Shown here: positions 36,240-49,326 of the stretch, one piece after another
Numbering within the stretch: the first letter of the stretch is position 1
Layout: each line of letters begins with the position of its first letter
Source of the DNA: Microbacterium sp.
GTDB taxonomy: Bacteria; Actinomycetota; Actinomycetes; Actinomycetales; Microbacteriaceae
Assembly (NCBI RefSeq): GCF_029263575.1
Contig: NZ_JAJUFV010000004.1
Coordinates: forward strand, 1-52,605
Length of the DNA: 52,605 nucleotides
Direction: 5' to 3'
Made by a program: the position numbers and the translations under genes
The notes under the pieces: generated by a model
What the model was told of the DNA's origin: nothing
Database searches by the model: none
What the model saw: the letters and a program-made list of their open reading frames with translations, nothing else

Positions 36240-37697
36240 CTAGAGGGTGATCGCGATATCGGTCGGAGCCACAGGAGCCGGAAGCACCGATTCCCCCATG
36301 AGGAAGCGGTCGACACCGGCGGCAGCCGCGCGACCCTCAGCGATCGCCCAGACGATGAGTGACTGCCCGCGACCGGCATCGCCGGCGACGAACACGCCGG
36401 GCACGCTCGATTCGTAGGAGCCATCACGCTCGAACGCTCCGCGATCGGTCACGGCAGGAAGCGTCTCCTCTGTGAAGCCGTCCTTCTCCGGGCCGGTGAA
36501 GCCCATGGCGATCAGGACGAGGTCGGCAGGAATCTCGCGTTCGGTGCCGCTCTTGGGAACACGGCGCCCGTCGACGTACTCTGTCTCGGCGACACGGAGG
36601 GCCCGGACCTCCCCGGCCTCGTTCGACAGGAACTCGACAGTTGACGCCAGGTACGTACGCTCTCCGCCCTCTTCGTGCGCGGACTGCACCTCGAAGACAG
36701 TCGGCATCATCGGCCACGGCTGGTGCTCAGGGCGTTCGGCGCTCGGTTGCGTTCCGATCGCGAGGTTCGTGACGCTTGCGGCACCGTGACGGTGCGCGGT
36801 GCCGATGCAGTCTGCGCCCGTGTCGCCGCCGCCGATCACGACGACGTGCTTGCCTTCGGCCGTGATCTGATCGTCGACCGTGTCTCCCGCAGTCGCGTGG
36901 TTCGATTCGACGAGGTACTCCATCGCGAAGTGCACACCGTCGAGCTCGCGGCCGGGAATGGGCAGATCGCGCGGCACGGTCGCACCAGTGGCGATTACGA
37001 CGGCGTCGTAGCGCGCACGCAGGTCATCCCACGCGATGTCTCGGCCGATCTCGACGCCAGCGCGGAAGCGGGTGCCCTCCTCCTGCATCTGACGCAGGCG
37101 TGCTTCGAGATGGCGTTTCTCCATCTTGAAATCGGGGATGCCGTAGCGCAGCAGGCCGCCGATGCGGTCGTCGCGCTCGAAAACGGCGACTGTGTGACCG
37201 GCGCGGGTGAGCTGCTGGGCGGCGGCGAGGCCGGCGGGGCCGGAGCCGACGACCGCAACAGTCTTGCCGGTGAGTCGCTCGGGCGGCTGGGGCTGCACCC
37301 ATCCCTTCGAGAAGGCCTCATCGATGATCGACACTTCGACCTGCTTGATGGTCACCGCGGGTTGGTTGATGCCCAGCACGCACGCGCTCTCGCAGGGGGC
37401 TGGGCACAGGCGCCCGGTGAACTCGGGGAAGTTGTTGGTGGCGTGCAGACGCTCGATGGCGGAACGGTCTTCGCCTCGCCAGGTCAGATCGTTCCACTCC
37501 GGGATGAGGTTTCCCAGCGGGCAGCCCTGGTGGCAGAACGGCACGCCGCAATCCATGCAGCGGCCGGCCTGGCGACGCAGCACATGCTTGTCACCCGGTT
37601 CGTAGACCTCTTTCCAATCCATGATGCGAACCGGCACCGGACGGCGGGCGGGAAGCTCCCGCTCGGTCACCTTCAAAAAGCCTTTGGGATCAGCCAC
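36240..37697 (-). CDS. gltD: Glutamate synthase small (beta) subunit
   Basis: [67 protein letters not shown]. Confidence 0.98.
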   Translation of the reverse strand: MADPKGFLKVTERELPARRPVPVRIMDWKEVYEPGDKHVLRRQAGRCMDCGVPFCHQGCPLGNLIPEWNDLTWRGEDRSAIERLHATNNFPEFTGRLCPAPCESACVLGINQPAVTIKQVEVSIIDEAFSKGWVQPQPPERLTGKTVAVVGSGPAGLAAAQQLTRAGHTVAVFERDDRIGGLLRYGIPDFKMEKRHLEARLRQMQEEGTRFRAGVEIGRDIAWDDLRARYDAVVIATGATVPRDLPIPGRELDGVHFAMEYLVESNHATAGDTVDDQITAEGKHVVVIGGGDTGADCIGTAHRHGAASVTNLAIGTQPSAERPEHQPWPMMPTVFEVQSAHEEGGERTYLASTVEFLSNEAGEVRALRVAETEYVDGRRVPKSGTEREIPADLVLIAMGFTGPEKDGFTEETLPAVTDRGAFERDGSYESSVPGVFVAGDAGRGQSLIVWAIAEGRAAAAGVDRFLMGESVLPAPVAPTDIAITL

Positions 37698-40600
37698 CGG
37701 TCACCTCCAGGATCCGGCTCCAGACGACGTCGCCATCCGGGTCGAGCCCGTCTGCCTCCGCCTCCTGACGCATGGTCTGCACTGCGGCGAAGTCACGCGG
37801 CAGGACTTTGACGAATTCGGATGCCGCGGTTTCGAAGTCCGCGAGCATCTGCTGAGCGATCGGGGATGCCGTGCGCTCAGCGTGTTCGGTGAGCAGGCTC
37901 CGCAACACCTCCATATCAGCGCGATCGAGCTTCTCCAGTCGCAACTCGCCGCTGGTACGGGACTGCTGGTTGACCTTCTCGTCGGCCAGGGCGTGCACAT
38001 ACGCGACGCCGCCGGACATCCCGGCGCCGAGGTTGCGGCCGGTGTGCCCGAGAATCACCGCGACCCCGCCCGTCATGTATTCGAGGGCGTGGTCTCCGAC
38101 ACCCTCGACGACGGCGGTGGCACCGGAGTTTCTGACGAGGAAGCGCTCTCCGACCACGCCCGAGATGAACAGAGTTCCTGAGGTTGCGCCGTAACCGATC
38201 ACGTTGCCGGCGATGACGTTCGCATGCGGTGCGATATCTGAATCGCGGTGCGGGCGGATCGTGATGTCACCCCCGGAAAGGCCCTTGCCCACATAATCGT
38301 TGGCGTCTCCTTCCAGCCGAAGCATGATGCCCGGCGGGAGAAAAGCGCCCAAGGATTGACCGGCCGTGCCATGGAGGGTCACATCGATCGTCTCGGGCGC
38401 CAGACCGGTTGATCCGAATCGCGAGGTGACATGGTGGCCCAGCATCGTGCCGACCGCACGCGCCGTGTTGTGGATCGGCAGCTCGATGATGACGGGCGAG
38501 CGCTCCGTAAGTGCTTCCTGGGCCATTTCGATCAGCTGAACATCGAAATGCTCAGCGAGCCCATGCTCTTGCTCTCGGGCGCTGCGGCGCGGCTCGGATG
38601 CAGGGAACGCCGGTCCCTCGAGCAGCGGCGTCAGATCGAGACCATCGGCCTTCCAATGATCGATCGCGGCATTGGTCTCGATCAGGTCTGCACGACCGAC
38701 GATCTCGTCCAGCGAGCGGTATCCGAGTTCTGCGAGCAGCTCGCGGACCTCTTCGGCGATGAACTCCATGAAGTTCACCACGAACTCGGGCTTGCCGGTG
38801 AAGCGTTCACGCAGCGCGGGGTTCTGGGTTGCCACGCCGACCGGACAGGTGTCGAGGTGGCACACGCGCATCATGATGCATCCGCTCACGACGAGGGGCG
38901 CCGTGGCGAAACCGAACTCCTCAGCGCCCAGCAGAGCACCGATGATGACGTCGCGGCCGGTCTTGAGCTGGCCATCGACCTGCACCACGACCCGGTCGCG
39001 CATGCTGTTGAGCATGAGCGTCTGCTGCGTCTCGGCGAGGCCGAGCTCCCACGGCGTGCCGGCGTGCTTCAGGGAGTTGAGCGGGCTCGCGCCGGTTCCG
39101 CCGTCGTGTCCGGAGACGAGGATGACATCGCTGAGCGCCTTGGCCACGCCCGCCGACACCGCACCGATGCCCGATTGGCTGACGAGCTTGGTGTGGATGC
39201 GGGCTTTCGGATTGGCACGCTTCAAATCGAAGATGAGCTGCTTGAGGTCTTCGATCGAATAGATGTCATGGTGCGGTGGCGGGGAGATGAGGCCCACGCC
39301 AGCTGTTGCGTGACGGGTTCGGGCCACCCAGGGGTAGACCTTGGTCGGCGGCAGCTGACCGCCCTCGCCGGGCTTGGCGCCCTGCGCGAGCTTGATCTGG
39401 ATGTCATCGGCCTCGGTGAGATACAGGCTCGTGACGCCGAAGCGACCGGAAGCGACCTGCTTGATGGCGCTGCGGCGTTCGGGGTCGAGCAGACGATCGA
39501 CGTCTTCGCCGCCCTCGCCGGTGTTCGACTTGGCACCGAGGCGGTTCATCGCGATCGCCAGGGTCTCATGCGCCTCCCGCGAGATCGATCCGTAGCTCAT
39601 GGCGCCGGTCGAGAATCGCTTCACGATCGCGCTGACGGGTTCGACTTCATCGAGCGGAACGGGAGGGCGCGTCCCGGTGCGCAGCGAGAACAGGCCGCGC
39701 AGTGTCTTGAGTTCAGCGGCCTGTTCATCGACGAGCTTCGTGTACTCGCGGAAGATGTCGTACCGCCTGTTGCGCGTGGAATGCTGCAGCCGGAACACTG
39801 TCTCCGGATTGAACAGGTGCGGCGAACCATCCCGACGCCACTGATACTCTCCCCCGGTCCACAGTCGTTCGTGTGCACGAGCGGCCGCATCTTCGGGGTA
39901 GGCGTAGTCGTGGCGCGACTGGTTCTCAGCGAAGATGTCTTCGATCCCGATGCCACCGAGTTTGGTCTCGGTGCCGGTGAAGTAGGCGTCGACGAGTTCT
40001 TGGCTCAGCCCGACAGCCTCGAAGACCTGGGCTCCCGCATACGACGACACGGTGGAGATGCCCATCTTGGACATGATCTTCAGCACGCCTTTGCCGAGCG
40101 CATAGATCAGATTTCGAACGGCCTGCTCGGCCGAGACGCCCGTGATGAATCCGGTGCGAACGAGATGTTCGACGGTCTCCATCGCGAGGTAGGGGTTGAC
40201 AGCTGAGGCGCCGTAGCCGATCAGCGTGGCGACATGGTGCACCTCGCGCACATCGCCAGCTTCGACGATCAGCCCGACCTTCATGCGGTTCTCACGCCGG
40301 ATGAGGTGGTGGTGGATCGCCGAGGTCATCAGCAGCGAGGGGATCGGAACGAGATCCTTATTGGAGTCGCGATCCGACAGAATCAGGAACTCCGCGCCAT
40401 CGGCGATCGCCTGATCCGCCTCGGCGCACATCTGCTTCAGCCGCTCCTGCATCGTATGAGCGCCCGCGTCGAAGTGGTAGAGACCGCGGAGGGTGACGGC
40501 CGAGCGGCCGTCGAGGGCCTTGTCGATATGGCGGATCTTGGCGAGCTCGTCGTTGTCGATCACCGGGAAATCGAGCGTCACCGTGTGCGTGTGCTCAGGC

Positions 40601-42267
40601 CCCCAGGCAAGCAGATTGCGCTCTGGCCCCAGGCCCAGAGCGAGACTGGTGACGACCTCTTCGCGGATCGAGTCCAGTGGCGGGTTGGTCACCTGCGCGA
40701 ACTGCTGAATGAAGTAGTCGAACAGCAGGCGCGGACGATCACTCAGCACAGCGATCGGTGTATCAGAGCCCATGGCTCCGAGCGGTTCGGCGCCGTTCTG
40801 CCCCATCGGAGTGAGCAGGATGCGCACTTCTTCTTCGGTGTAGCCGAACGTGCGCTGACGTCGGGTGATCGATGCGGGCGGGTGAACGATGTGCTCACGC
40901 TGGGGCAGGTCAGCCAGGCGCACGGCGCCGGCATCGAGCCATTTCTGCCACGGATGCATCGTGGCCAGTTCCTGCTTGATCTCCTCGTCTTCGACGATGC
41001 GACCCGCTGCCGTGTCGACGACGAACATCTTGCCGGGCTGCAGGCGTCCACGCCGCTTGATGCGCTCGGGCTCGAATTCGAGCACGCCGGTCTCGGAGCC
41101 GATGACGACGAGTCCGTCAGTCGTCTCTGTCCACCGGCCGGGGCGCAGCCCATTGCGATCAAGCGTCGCGCCGATGACCGAGCCGTCGGTGAAGATGAGC
41201 GCGGCCGGGCCATCCCACGGCTCCATCTGGATGGAATGGTAGTCGTAGAAAGCGCGAAGCTCCGGCGACAGGTCGGTCTGCTTCTCATAGGCCTCGGGCA
41301 CCATCATCATGACGGCATGCGGCAGACTGCGGCCAGAGAGCGTCAGCAGTTCGAGCACCTCATCGAAGGAGGCAGAGTCGCTGGCTCCGGGTGTGCAGAT
41401 GGGCAGAAGTGGGCGGATGTCACCGAGCAGCTCGGACTCGAGCTGTGACTGGCGTGCGCGCATCCAGTTGCGGTTGCCGCCGACGGTGTTGATCTCGCCG
41501 TTGTGCGCCAGCATGCGCAGCGGCTGAGCCAGCGGCCAGGACGGGAAGGTGTTGGTCGAGTAGCGCGAGTGCACGACGGCAAGCTCGGAAGCAAAACGCT
41601 GGTCTTGCAGGTCCGGGTAGAAGGGCTCCAGCTGCAACGTCGTGACCATGCCCTTGTAACCGAGCGTGCGGCTCGACAGGGAGACAAAATACGCGCCGAG
41701 CTCATGCCCGGCGCGCTTGCGTAACCGGTATGCGACGCGATCGAGCGCGATGCCGGCCAGGCGCTGCCCGTCACCCGGCGCAGGGTTGGTGGCGACGAAA
41801 AGCTGTTCGAAAGCGGGACGCACTTCATCGGCGAGCTTTCCCAGGTGCTGGTTGGCGGTCGGCACCGCGCGCCAACCGAGGACCGTGAGCCCTTCTTCGC
41901 GGGCGATCTTCTCGACCCCGGCCTTCTGTGCACGGCGTTCGCCTGCTTGCAGGGGGAGGAATGCGAGCCCGGCGGCGTATTCGCCGGCGTCGGGCAGTTC
42001 GAAGTCGGTGACTTCACGCAGAAAAGCGTCTGGCATCTGGGTGAGGATGCCGGCACCATCTCCGGTGCCGGCGTCAGAGCCGATCGCACCGCGGTGCTCA
42101 AGGTTGCGTAGCGCTTGCAGCGCCAACTCGATGATGTCGTGTCCTGCGGTTCCGCGCAGGGTGGCGACCATGGCTAGGCCGCAGGCATCCTTCTCGAATG
42201 CCGGGTTGTACATGCCCTGCTTCGGGGGGTAAGCGCCGGAGGCGCCATAGGGAGGCTGAAAGTACAT
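37690..42267 (-). CDS. gltB: Glutamate synthase large (alpha) subunit
   Basis: [17 protein letters not shown]-terminal glutaminase Cys; [27 protein letters not shown]; 1525 aa. Confidence 0.98.
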   Translation of the reverse strand: MYFQPPYGASGAYPPKQGMYNPAFEKDACGLAMVATLRGTAGHDIIELALQALRNLEHRGAIGSDAGTGDGAGILTQMPDAFLREVTDFELPDAGEYAAGLAFLPLQAGERRAQKAGVEKIAREEGLTVLGWRAVPTANQHLGKLADEVRPAFEQLFVATNPAPGDGQRLAGIALDRVAYRLRKRAGHELGAYFVSLSSRTLGYKGMVTTLQLEPFYPDLQDQRFASELAVVHSRYSTNTFPSWPLAQPLRMLAHNGEINTVGGNRNWMRARQSQLESELLGDIRPLLPICTPGASDSASFDEVLELLTLSGRSLPHAVMMMVPEAYEKQTDLSPELRAFYDYHSIQMEPWDGPAALIFTDGSVIGATLDRNGLRPGRWTETTDGLVVIGSETGVLEFEPERIKRRGRLQPGKMFVVDTAAGRIVEDEEIKQELATMHPWQKWLDAGAVRLADLPQREHIVHPPASITRRQRTFGYTEEEVRILLTPMGQNGAEPLGAMGSDTPIAVLSDRPRLLFDYFIQQFAQVTNPPLDSIREEVVTSLALGLGPERNLLAWGPEHTHTVTLDFPVIDNDELAKIRHIDKALDGRSAVTLRGLYHFDAGAHTMQERLKQMCAEADQAIADGAEFLILSDRDSNKDLVPIPSLLMTSAIHHHLIRRENRMKVGLIVEAGDVREVHHVATLIGYGASAVNPYLAMETVEHLVRTGFITGVSAEQAVRNLIYALGKGVLKIMSKMGISTVSSYAGAQVFEAVGLSQELVDAYFTGTETKLGGIGIEDIFAENQSRHDYAYPEDAAARAHERLWTGGEYQWRRDGSPHLFNPETVFRLQHSTRNRRYDIFREYTKLVDEQAAELKTLRGLFSLRTGTRPPVPLDEVEPVSAIVKRFSTGAMSYGSISREAHETLAIAMNRLGAKSNTGEGGEDVDRLLDPERRSAIKQVASGRFGVTSLYLTEADDIQIKLAQGAKPGEGGQLPPTKVYPWVARTRHATAGVGLISPPPHHDIYSIEDLKQLIFDLKRANPKARIHTKLVSQSGIGAVSAGVAKALSDVILVSGHDGGTGASPLNSLKHAGTPWELGLAETQQTLMLNSMRDRVVVQVDGQLKTGRDVIIGALLGAEEFGFATAPLVVSGCIMMRVCHLDTCPVGVATQNPALRERFTGKPEFVVNFMEFIAEEVRELLAELGYRSLDEIVGRADLIETNAAIDHWKADGLDLTPLLEGPAFPASEPRRSAREQEHGLAEHFDVQLIEMAQEALTERSPVIIELPIHNTARAVGTMLGHHVTSRFGSTGLAPETIDVTLHGTAGQSLGAFLPPGIMLRLEGDANDYVGKGLSGGDITIRPHRDSDIAPHANVIAGNVIGYGATSGTLFISGVVGERFLVRNSGATAVVEGVGDHALEYMTGGVAVILGHTGRNLGAGMSGGVAYVHALADEKVNQQSRTSGELRLEKLDRADMEVLRSLLTEHAERTASPIAQQMLADFETAASEFVKVLPRDFAAVQTMRQEAEADGLDPDGDVVWSRILEVTGG

Positions 42268-42348
42268 CAGATATCGTCCTCGGATACTCAGGTGACACAG
42301 GGGACGACGTCGGCCCGCTCGTTCAGTGGATGCCTCACACGAGGAGGC

Positions 42349-43371
42349 TTATCGGGTGCCGTCCTCGTCTGCAGCAGCGGCGCTTGTGGCTGTAGCTCCT
42401 GCGGGGACTTCGACCGGAGGCTCGCTCACATCGACGAAGTCATCGAGACTGTCCTGCGATTGTACATCAGGGTCAGAATCCTTCCGGGATCGCCCTGGTG
42501 CGTAGGGTGAGCTCTCGCGGCCGGTGTGGCGAGCTGTCTGGATGAACAGGATCGCGATGCCGACGACGACCCCGATGATCGCCGCCCATACGTTACTGCG
42601 CAGGCCGAAGATGATCTCGCTCGGATCGATGCGGATCGACTCCCAGACGATGCGTCCGGCTCCATACCAGATCAGGTAGACGGCGAACACCTTGCCCCAC
42701 TGCAGGTGCAGGCGACGCCCGATCCAGATGATGAACACGACACCGAGGGTGTTCCAGATCACCTCGTACAGGAAGGTCGGGTGAAACAGCGTGCCCTCGG
42801 CGAGCCCCGGAGGAAACGCCGGGTTGTCGGATCCGATCTCCAGGCCCCAGGGCAGATCAGTCGGAAGGCCGAAGAGCTCGTGGTTGAACCAGTTGCCGAA
42901 ACGGCCGAACGCCTGCGCGAGCAGCAGCCCGGGTGCCAGGGCATCGGCGAAGCTCCAGAATCGGATGCCGGTCCACTTGCAGCTGAGGTAGGCGCCGACG
43001 GCGCCGCCGATCAGCGCGCCGAAGATCGCGATGCCACCCTCCCAGATCGCCCACACCGAGCCCGGTTCGAACGGGTTCCAGGTGTTCTTACCCGGCCCGA
43101 AGTAGAAATCCGGGTGGGTGAGCACATGGAAGATCCGGGCACCGATGATGCCGAGTGGCACCGCGAGGATCGCGATATCGATGACGACCCACGGTTCGCC
43201 GCCGCGTTTGGTCAACCGGTAATTGGTCAACAGCGTGGCGACGATGATGCCGGCGATGATGCACAGCGCGTAGAAGTGGATCCGCAACGGGCCGAGGTCG
43301 AAGTAGCTGAGCGGCGGGCTGGGAATGCTGGTGACCACACCGGCGAAGGTGCTGTGAAGCGCGAGAGGCAT
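42349..43371 (-). CDS. lgt: Prolipoprotein diacylglyceryl transferase
   Basis: GGIAIFGALIGGAVGAYLSCK; LLLAQAFGRFGNWFNHELFGLPTDLPWGLEI; HPTFLYEVIWN. Confidence 0.97.
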   Translation of the reverse strand: MPLALHSTFAGVVTSIPSPPLSYFDLGPLRIHFYALCIIAGIIVATLLTNYRLTKRGGEPWVVIDIAILAVPLGIIGARIFHVLTHPDFYFGPGKNTWNPFEPGSVWAIWEGGIAIFGALIGGAVGAYLSCKWTGIRFWSFADALAPGLLLAQAFGRFGNWFNHELFGLPTDLPWGLEIGSDNPAFPPGLAEGTLFHPTFLYEVIWNTLGVVFIIWIGRRLHLQWGKVFAVYLIWYGAGRIVWESIRIDPSEIIFGLRSNVWAAIIGVVVGIAILFIQTARHTGRESSPYAPGRSRKDSDPDVQSQDSLDDFVDVSEPPVEVPAGATATSAAAADEDGTR

Positions 43372-43381
43372 GAGTGCGATT

Positions 43382-44185
43382 CTAGTTCTCGTGTGACGGG
43401 ACTGCAGACGAAGTGCCGGCAGCTAGGGTTCTGGTGACCTCGGCGAGGGCGGGAAGACCCCCATCGCGAAGCGCGCGGACGAGAGCGGTGCCGACGATCG
43501 CGCCGTCTGCGTACTCGACGACTCCGGCGATCTGGTCGGCATTCGAGATGCCGATACCGACGCAGGCCCGCTGCGCGCCCTGAGCACGCAGTCGCGCGAC
43601 GAGCGTCCACGCCGCCTGATCGAGCTCCGCACGCTCGCCGGTGATCCCCATGGTCGAGACGGTATAGATGAAGCCGGTCGATGAGGAGACCACCAACTCG
43701 AGTCGTTCATCCGACGAGGTCGGTGCGGCGAGGAAGATGCGGTCGAGACCGGTGCGCTTGCTCGCAGCAATCCACTCCCCCGCGGCTTCGGGCGTGATGT
43801 CGGGGGTGATGACTCCTGCACCGCCGGCTGCCAGCAAGTCGTCGGCGAAACGATCGACGCCGTACTGCAGCACCGGGTTCCAATAGGTCATGACGACAAC
43901 CGGGACATCGGTGGCCGCCGTGATCTCGCGAACGGCGGTGAAGAGGTCTGTCATGCGGAAGCCAGCCGCGAGAGCGGCCTGCGTCGCCTCCTGGATGACG
44001 GGCCCGTCCATCACGGGATCGCTGTATGGCGGACCGAGCTCGATGATGTCGACGCCATTCTCGGCGAGGGTGAGGGCGGCCTGGACGCTCGTGGGGAGAT
44101 CAGGAAAACCCACCGGCAGGTAGCCGATGAACGCTCCGCGCCCGGCATCCTGTGCCTTCTGGATCGCCGATTCGACGCGGTTCAT
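43382..44185 (-). CDS. trpA: Tryptophan synthase alpha chain
   Basis: [49 protein letters not shown]. Confidence 0.98.
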   Translation of the reverse strand: MNRVESAIQKAQDAGRGAFIGYLPVGFPDLPTSVQAALTLAENGVDIIELGPPYSDPVMDGPVIQEATQAALAAGFRMTDLFTAVREITAATDVPVVVMTYWNPVLQYGVDRFADDLLAAGGAGVITPDITPEAAGEWIAASKRTGLDRIFLAAPTSSDERLELVVSSSTGFIYTVSTMGITGERAELDQAAWTLVARLRAQGAQRACVGIGISNADQIAGVVEYADGAIVGTALVRALRDGGLPALAEVTRTLAAGTSSAVPSHEN

Positions 44186-45405
44186 CGCTGATCCCCCTCG
44201 GCGTGGACCGTCTCGTCATACAGCTCGAAATAGCGTGCCGCGGTGTCCATGTCTTTGTCGCCTCGGCCCGAGAGGCATACCGCGATCACGGCGTCCGGGC
44301 CGAGCTGCGCGCCGATGCGCTGGGCGCCTGCCAGGGCGTGCGCCGACTCGATGGCCGGGATGATCCCCTCGGTGCGGCTGAGAAGTCGCAGTGCCTGCAT
44401 GGCCTCATCGTCCGTGGCGGGAATGTACTCCGCTCTGCCAATGGCGGACAGCCATGAGTGCTCGGGGCCGACGCCTGGGTAGTCAAGGCCCGCCGAGATG
44501 GAGTGCGACTCGACAGTCTGCCCGTCGTCGTCTTGCAGCACGAAGGTTCTGGCCCCGTGCAGGACACCGGGCCGACCGCGCTCGATGGATGCCGCGTGGC
44601 GCTCGGTGTCGACGCCATCGCCGGCCGCTTCGACACCGTACAGCTTCACCTCGGCATCGTCGAGGAAGGCGTCGAACATGCCGATGGCGTTCGAGCCCCC
44701 GCCGACGCAGGCGACGACGGCGTCGGGCAGTCTGCCGAGCTCGTCCAGCAGCTGCTGCCTGGCCTCTTCGCCGATGATCTTCTGGAAATCGCGGACCATC
44801 GCCGGGAACGGATGCGGACCCGCTGCGGTGCCGAAGAGGTAGTTGGTGGTCTCGACCGTGGCTACCCAGTCGCGGTAGGCCTCGTTGATGGCATCCTTGA
44901 GTGTTCGCGATCCGGTCGTCACCGGTACGACTTCGGCACCGAGCAACCGCATCCGAGCGACATTGAGCGCTTGGCGCTCGGTGTCGACCTCGCCCATGTA
45001 GATCGTGCAGTCCAGCCCCAGCAACGCGGCCGCGGTCGCCGAGGCGACTCCGTGCTGTCCGGCACCGGTCTCGGCGATCACCCGCGTCTTGCCGAGGCGC
45101 TTGGTGAGCAAGGCCTGCCCCAGGACGTTGTTGATCTTGTGGCTTCCGGTGTGGTTGAGATCCTCACGCTTGAGGAACACCCGCGCACCACCGGCATGCT
45201 CGGCGAAGCGCGCGACCTCCGTGAGAGCAGATGGACGCCCGGCGTATGAACCGAGCAGTCCAGCCAACTCGGCACGGAAGGCGCTGTCGGCAATGGCCGC
45301 CTCGTACGCGACGGTGAGCTCGTCGATCGCCGAGATCAAGGACTCCGGCATGTATCGTCCGCCGAAGTCGCCGAAGAACGGCCCCGGCTGGTCGCGCAGA
45401 CTCAT
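44182..45405 (-). CDS. trpB: Tryptophan synthase beta chain
   Basis: [57 protein letters not shown]. Confidence 0.98.
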   Translation of the reverse strand: MSLRDQPGPFFGDFGGRYMPESLISAIDELTVAYEAAIADSAFRAELAGLLGSYAGRPSALTEVARFAEHAGGARVFLKREDLNHTGSHKINNVLGQALLTKRLGKTRVIAETGAGQHGVASATAAALLGLDCTIYMGEVDTERQALNVARMRLLGAEVVPVTTGSRTLKDAINEAYRDWVATVETTNYLFGTAAGPHPFPAMVRDFQKIIGEEARQQLLDELGRLPDAVVACVGGGSNAIGMFDAFLDDAEVKLYGVEAAGDGVDTERHAASIERGRPGVLHGARTFVLQDDDGQTVESHSISAGLDYPGVGPEHSWLSAIGRAEYIPATDDEAMQALRLLSRTEGIIPAIESAHALAGAQRIGAQLGPDAVIAVCLSGRGDKDMDTAARYFELYDETVHAEGDQR

Positions 45406-46178
45406 CCCACCTCCAGGAAGCTTGTCAGAGTGGCGACGGGATCCCCCGTCACCAGCGCCTCGCCGATCAGCACGACATCGGCGCCTGCCGAACGGTAACG
45501 GGCGACGTCCGCCGGCTCGAGTACGGCTGATTCCGCCACTTTCACCGCCGTGTCGGGGATGCGATCGACCAGACGGGCGAAGAGATCCCGATCCAGTTCG
45601 AGCGTCGTGAGGTCGCGTGCGTTGACGCCGATGACCGAGGCGCCGAGGTCGATGGCCGCTTCCAGCTCATCGGCGGAGTGCGTCTCGACCAGCGGCGTCA
45701 TGCCGAGCTCGGTGATCAGGGCGAACAGCTCACGCAGCGTCTTCGGCTCGAGACCGGCCACGATCAGCAACGCCAGGTCAGCCCCGGCCGCACGGGCCTC
45801 AAGCACCTGGTAAGGCGTCGCGATGAAGTCTTTGCGCAGCACAGGAAGCGACACCTGCGCCGTCACCGCCTCGAGGTCTGCCAGGCTGCCGCCGAAACGG
45901 CGTTCTTCGGTCAGCACGCTGATGGCCGAAGCGCCACCGGTCTCGTACAGCTGCGCCTGGTGCGCAGGATCGGGGATCTCAGCGAGGGCACCGCGGGAAG
46001 GGCTGGCGCGTTTGACCTCGGCGATGACCTTGACCCGTGCGGCCGGCGCCAGCGCTGCGCGTGCGTCTTTGGGCGCCGGACGAGCAAGGGCAGCCTTCTC
46101 GACCTCGGCGAGAGGACGTGTCTGCGCGCGGCGCTCGGCGTCTTCGACTGCGCCGGCCGTGAGGTCGGCGAGCACCAT
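45402..46178 (-). CDS. trpC: Indole-3-glycerol phosphate synthase
   Basis: [43 protein letters not shown]; start trimmed to MVLADLTAG. Confidence 0.97.
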   Translation of the reverse strand: MVLADLTAGAVEDAERRAQTRPLAEVEKAALARPAPKDARAALAPAARVKVIAEVKRASPSRGALAEIPDPAHQAQLYETGGASAISVLTEERRFGGSLADLEAVTAQVSLPVLRKDFIATPYQVLEARAAGADLALLIVAGLEPKTLRELFALITELGMTPLVETHSADELEAAIDLGASVIGVNARDLTTLELDRDLFARLVDRIPDTAVKVAESAVLEPADVARYRSAGADVVLIGEALVTGDPVATLTSFLEVG

Positions 46179-46408
46179 TAGTGACCCTTCGGCGTGTACT
46201 TGGGCCCGTTCACACCCCATCCGGCCTTCGCCAGAATCGGGCCGAGCAGGGCACCGATGACGACGACGCCGACCGAGATCCAGACGAACAGCGGTGCCTC
46301 CAGGCAGAAGGCCACAGTGCCGGCTGTGACCCCGATGAGCATGACGACCACGGCGGTCCAGGCCGCCGGCGAATGTCCGTGGCCGGGGTCAGCGATCGGG
46401 TTGGTCAT
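46178..46408 (-). CDS. Small two-TM HGxxPAAW-type (DUF6704-like) membrane protein
   Basis: GHGHSPAAWTAVVVMLIGVTAGTVAFCLEAPLFVWISVGVVVIGALLGPILAKAGWG. Confidence 0.85.
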   Translation of the reverse strand: MTNPIADPGHGHSPAAWTAVVVMLIGVTAGTVAFCLEAPLFVWISVGVVVIGALLGPILAKAGWGVNGPKYTPKGH

Positions 46409-46456
46409 GGTTCTCCTCCGAGGCGATCAAGGGGTGTTTTCACCAGTCTATCGGGG

Positions 46457-47047
46457 TCATCGGGTTGGATCGGTGCCACGCGAGAGCTCGTCCCACGAAT
46501 CGATCGCGTCGACGGGCCCGGTGTCTGTGGCGCGCGCTGTGGCGTCGGTGCGGAATCGCCTCCCTCCGCGCCTCCAGCGGTGAGCAGACACGAGAGCGAA
46601 GACGGATGCCACAAGCAGGATGGCCCAGCCGACCAGGGTGATCGTCGGCCACAACGACGCCTCTATCGTCGCGATCACCTCGTCGATCGCGCTTGCTCCG
46701 GCGAGCCCGGTGGCCTCTGTCACGGTCGGTGCAACAGCCGAGAACGGCGTCGAGACGAGGATCTCGGCCGTCCACCAGGTCAGCAGCGCCGCGCCCGCCA
46801 GCGCCAGAGCGGCGAATATGTAGCGCAGCACGATGCCGACGATGGCGAGCGCGGCGCCGAGTGCCAGCACTGCAAGGCTCAGCGGTGCCAGAAGCGGGAC
46901 CGCGTCCGCGCCGGGAACGAGGATCGGCTCACCGGCGTCCGCTCTCACGACCGTGAGCCACGTCTGCGTCGATGAGATGATGCCGATGCCCCCGGCGAGC
47001 AGGAAGGCACTGGCGGCCAGGCTCCGGCCGCGGCGTGACAGCGTCAT
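46457..47047 (-). CDS. Trp biosynthesis-associated membrane protein
   Basis: Four-TM protein with early SSTQTWLTV motif, upstream of trpC. Confidence 0.87.
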   Translation of the reverse strand: MTLSRRGRSLAASAFLLAGGIGIISSTQTWLTVVRADAGEPILVPGADAVPLLAPLSLAVLALGAALAIVGIVLRYIFAALALAGAALLTWWTAEILVSTPFSAVAPTVTEATGLAGASAIDEVIATIEASLWPTITLVGWAILLVASVFALVSAHRWRRGGRRFRTDATARATDTGPVDAIDSWDELSRGTDPTR

Positions 47048-47424
47048 CGGTCGCCGACTTCCGCGTCATCAGCTTCGATGCCGTTGACAGCTTCGAGGTC
47101 GACGGCATCGAAGCACGTGCGCGTGCCGGTGTGGCAGGCGGGCCCGCTCTGGTCGACCAGCAGAAGAACGGCGTCTCCGTCGCAGTCCAGATGCGCTTCG
47201 TGGATGCGTTGAATGTTTCCGGAGGTGTCGCCCTTGCGCCAATACTCCTGACGAGAACGCGACCAATACGTCACCCGACCTGTGGTCAGGGTGCGCCTGA
47301 GTGCCTCGGCGTCGAGCCAGGCGAGCATGAGCACCTCGCGGGTATCCCACTGCTGCACGATGGCGGGGACGAGTCCGTCCGCGTTCCAAGCGACCTGGGC
47401 GATGCGCGTGTCGAGATCGGTCAC
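47044..47424 (-). CDS. hisI: Phosphoribosyl-AMP cyclohydrolase
   Basis: [42 protein letters not shown]...[26 protein letters not shown]. Confidence 0.98.
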   Translation of the reverse strand: MTDLDTRIAQVAWNADGLVPAIVQQWDTREVLMLAWLDAEALRRTLTTGRVTYWSRSRQEYWRKGDTSGNIQRIHEAHLDCDGDAVLLLVDQSGPACHTGTRTCFDAVDLEAVNGIEADDAEVGDR

Positions 47425-48182
47425 CGTACGTTGACCCCCGCTGCGCGCATGGCTGCCTTCACCGCGTCGATGGTGAGCAGACCCGAGTGAAAGACGCTCG
47501 CGGCCAGGACGGCATCGGCGCCGGCGGTCACCGCGGGCGCGAAATCATTGACATCGCCGGCGCCGCCGGAGGCGATCACCGGAACCGATGAGACCTCGCG
47601 CATGAGCCGGATGAGTTCCAGGTCGAAGCCGTCCTTCGTGCCGTCCGCGTCGATCGAGTTCACCAGCAGCTCGCCGGCACCGCGCTCGATGGCCTCCGTC
47701 GCCCACTCGACGGCATCCAGCGTGGTCACGGTGCGGCCGCCATGTGTGGTCACGACGAACCCGGATGCTGTGGCATCCGCTCGTTTGATATCGAGCGAGA
47801 GGACGAGCACCTGCGATCCGAAGCGATCGGCGATCTCACCGATGAGCTCGGGGCGCGAGATAGCGGCGGAGTTGACTCCGACCTTGTCGGCGCCGACGCC
47901 CTGCAGACGAGCGACGTCATCGACACTGCGTATTCCTCCGCCGACCGTCAACGGAACGAACACGTGCTCAGCCGTGCGCTGTACGACGTCGTATGTGGTG
48001 GAGCGATCGTCGACGGTCGCCGTGACGTCGAGGAAGGTGATCTCATCCGCTCCCTGGGCCGCATAGTGCGTCGCGAGTTCGACCGGATCGCCCATATCGC
48101 GCAGATTCTCGAAGTTCACACCTTTGACGACGCGACCGGCAGCCACGTCGAGACAGGGAATGACACGTGTGGTGAGCGTCAT
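47421..48182 (-). CDS. hisF: Imidazole glycerol phosphate synthase subunit HisF
   Basis: [32 protein letters not shown]; start trimmed to MTLTTRVIP. Confidence 0.98.
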   Translation of the reverse strand: MTLTTRVIPCLDVAAGRVVKGVNFENLRDMGDPVELATHYAAQGADEITFLDVTATVDDRSTTYDVVQRTAEHVFVPLTVGGGIRSVDDVARLQGVGADKVGVNSAAISRPELIGEIADRFGSQVLVLSLDIKRADATASGFVVTTHGGRTVTTLDAVEWATEAIERGAGELLVNSIDADGTKDGFDLELIRLMREVSSVPVIASGGAGDVNDFAPAVTAGADAVLAASVFHSGLLTIDAVKAAMRAAGVNVR

Positions 48183-49024
48183 CAGAGTCTCGCGGCGTCG
48201 ATGGCGGTCACCAGCAGCGCCCGCGCGCCGAGGTCGTAGAGCTCGTCCATGACCGTGTTGATGTTCTTTCGCGGCACCATGACGCGAACGGCGACCCACT
48301 TCTCGTCCTGCAGCGGCGAGATCGTCGGTGACTCGCGTCCGGGGGCGATGGCCACCGCCCGTTCGAGCAGCTCGCGCGGAAGGTCGTAATCGAGCAGTGC
48401 GTACTGGCGGGCGACGATCACGCCGCGCAGACGCCGCAGAAGCCGCTCGGTTCCTTCGGCGTCGCCGGGACGGCTGATCAGCACTGCCTCGGATTCGATG
48501 ATGACCGGGCCGAAGATCTCGAGCCCAGCCTGGCGCAGCGTCGTGCCGGTCTCGACGACATCGGCGATCGCATCAGCCACTCCGAGCTGCACGGCAGACT
48601 CCACAGCGCCGTCGAGGGACACGAGCGTGGCTTCGATTCCCTGCTCGCGCAGGAAGACATCGACCAGGCCGGGATACGCCGACGCGACTCGCGTGCCGGC
48701 GAGATCCTCGATCGAGCTGTAGCGGCCGGCCGGAGCCGCGAACCGGAAGGTCGATCGGGCAAAGCCCAGCGCCTGGATCTCTCGCGCCTGCTGGTCAGGC
48801 ACATCGCGCAGAAGATCGCGGCCGGTGATGCCGACATCGAGCGCTCCGGACGCGACGTACGTGGCGATGTCACGCGGACGGAGGAAGAAGAACTCGACGC
48901 CGTTGTGGGCATCGATCACGTGCAGGGTCTTGGAATCACGCCGACCGGCGTAACCGGCCTCGGCGAGCATCTCGGCGGCGGTCTCGGCGAGCGAGCCCTT
49001 GTTGGGAACGGCAATGCGCAGCAT
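48182..49024 (-). CDS. hisG: ATP phosphoribosyltransferase
   Basis: [52 protein letters not shown]. Confidence 0.97.
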   Translation of the reverse strand: MLRIAVPNKGSLAETAAEMLAEAGYAGRRDSKTLHVIDAHNGVEFFFLRPRDIATYVASGALDVGITGRDLLRDVPDQQAREIQALGFARSTFRFAAPAGRYSSIEDLAGTRVASAYPGLVDVFLREQGIEATLVSLDGAVESAVQLGVADAIADVVETGTTLRQAGLEIFGPVIIESEAVLISRPGDAEGTERLLRRLRGVIVARQYALLDYDLPRELLERAVAIAPGRESPTISPLQDEKWVAVRVMVPRKNINTVMDELYDLGARALLVTAIDAARL

Positions 49025-49062
49025 GGTTTTCTTTCACATCTGAGGGAACGGGGCGGAGCGCA

Positions 49063-49326
49063 TCAGAGATGTCGGTACACGTCTTCCAGCGTGAGCCCCT
49101 TCGCGAGCATCATCACCTGGAGGTGGTACAGCAGTTGCGAGATCTCTTCGGCTGCCTCGGCATCCGATTCGTACTCGGACGCCATCCACACCTCGGCGGC
49201 CTCTTCCACGATCTTCTTGCCGATCGTGTGCACACCGGCGTCGAGTTCGGCGACCGTGCCCGAGCCGGCAGGACGCGTTTCGGCTTTGAGGCTGAGCTCA
49301 GCAAAAAGCTCGTCGAAAGTCTTCAC
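49063..49326 (-). CDS. hisE: Phosphoribosyl-ATP diphosphatase
   Basis: [48 protein letters not shown]. Confidence 0.97.
   Translation of the reverse strand: MKTFDELFAELSLKAETRPAGSGTVAELDAGVHTIGKKIVEEAAEVWMASEYESDAEAAEEISQLLYHLQVMMLAKGLTLEDVYRHL

Noticed and set aside
36675-37811. 378-aa plus-strand ORF
   Set aside because: Antisense to gltD; no domain
38431-40206. 591-aa plus-strand ORF inside gltB
   Set aside because: Antisense to a clear conserved gltB frame; Arg/Asp/Leu-rich low-complexity translation typical of the shadow frame in high-GC DNA
40234-41448. 404-aa plus-strand ORF inside gltB
   Set aside because: Same shadow-frame effect; no recognisable domain
42332-42348. GCCTC...GAGGC hairpin between lgt and gltB
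   Set aside because: Short stem, no U-tract, expected by chance in GC-rich intergenic DNA
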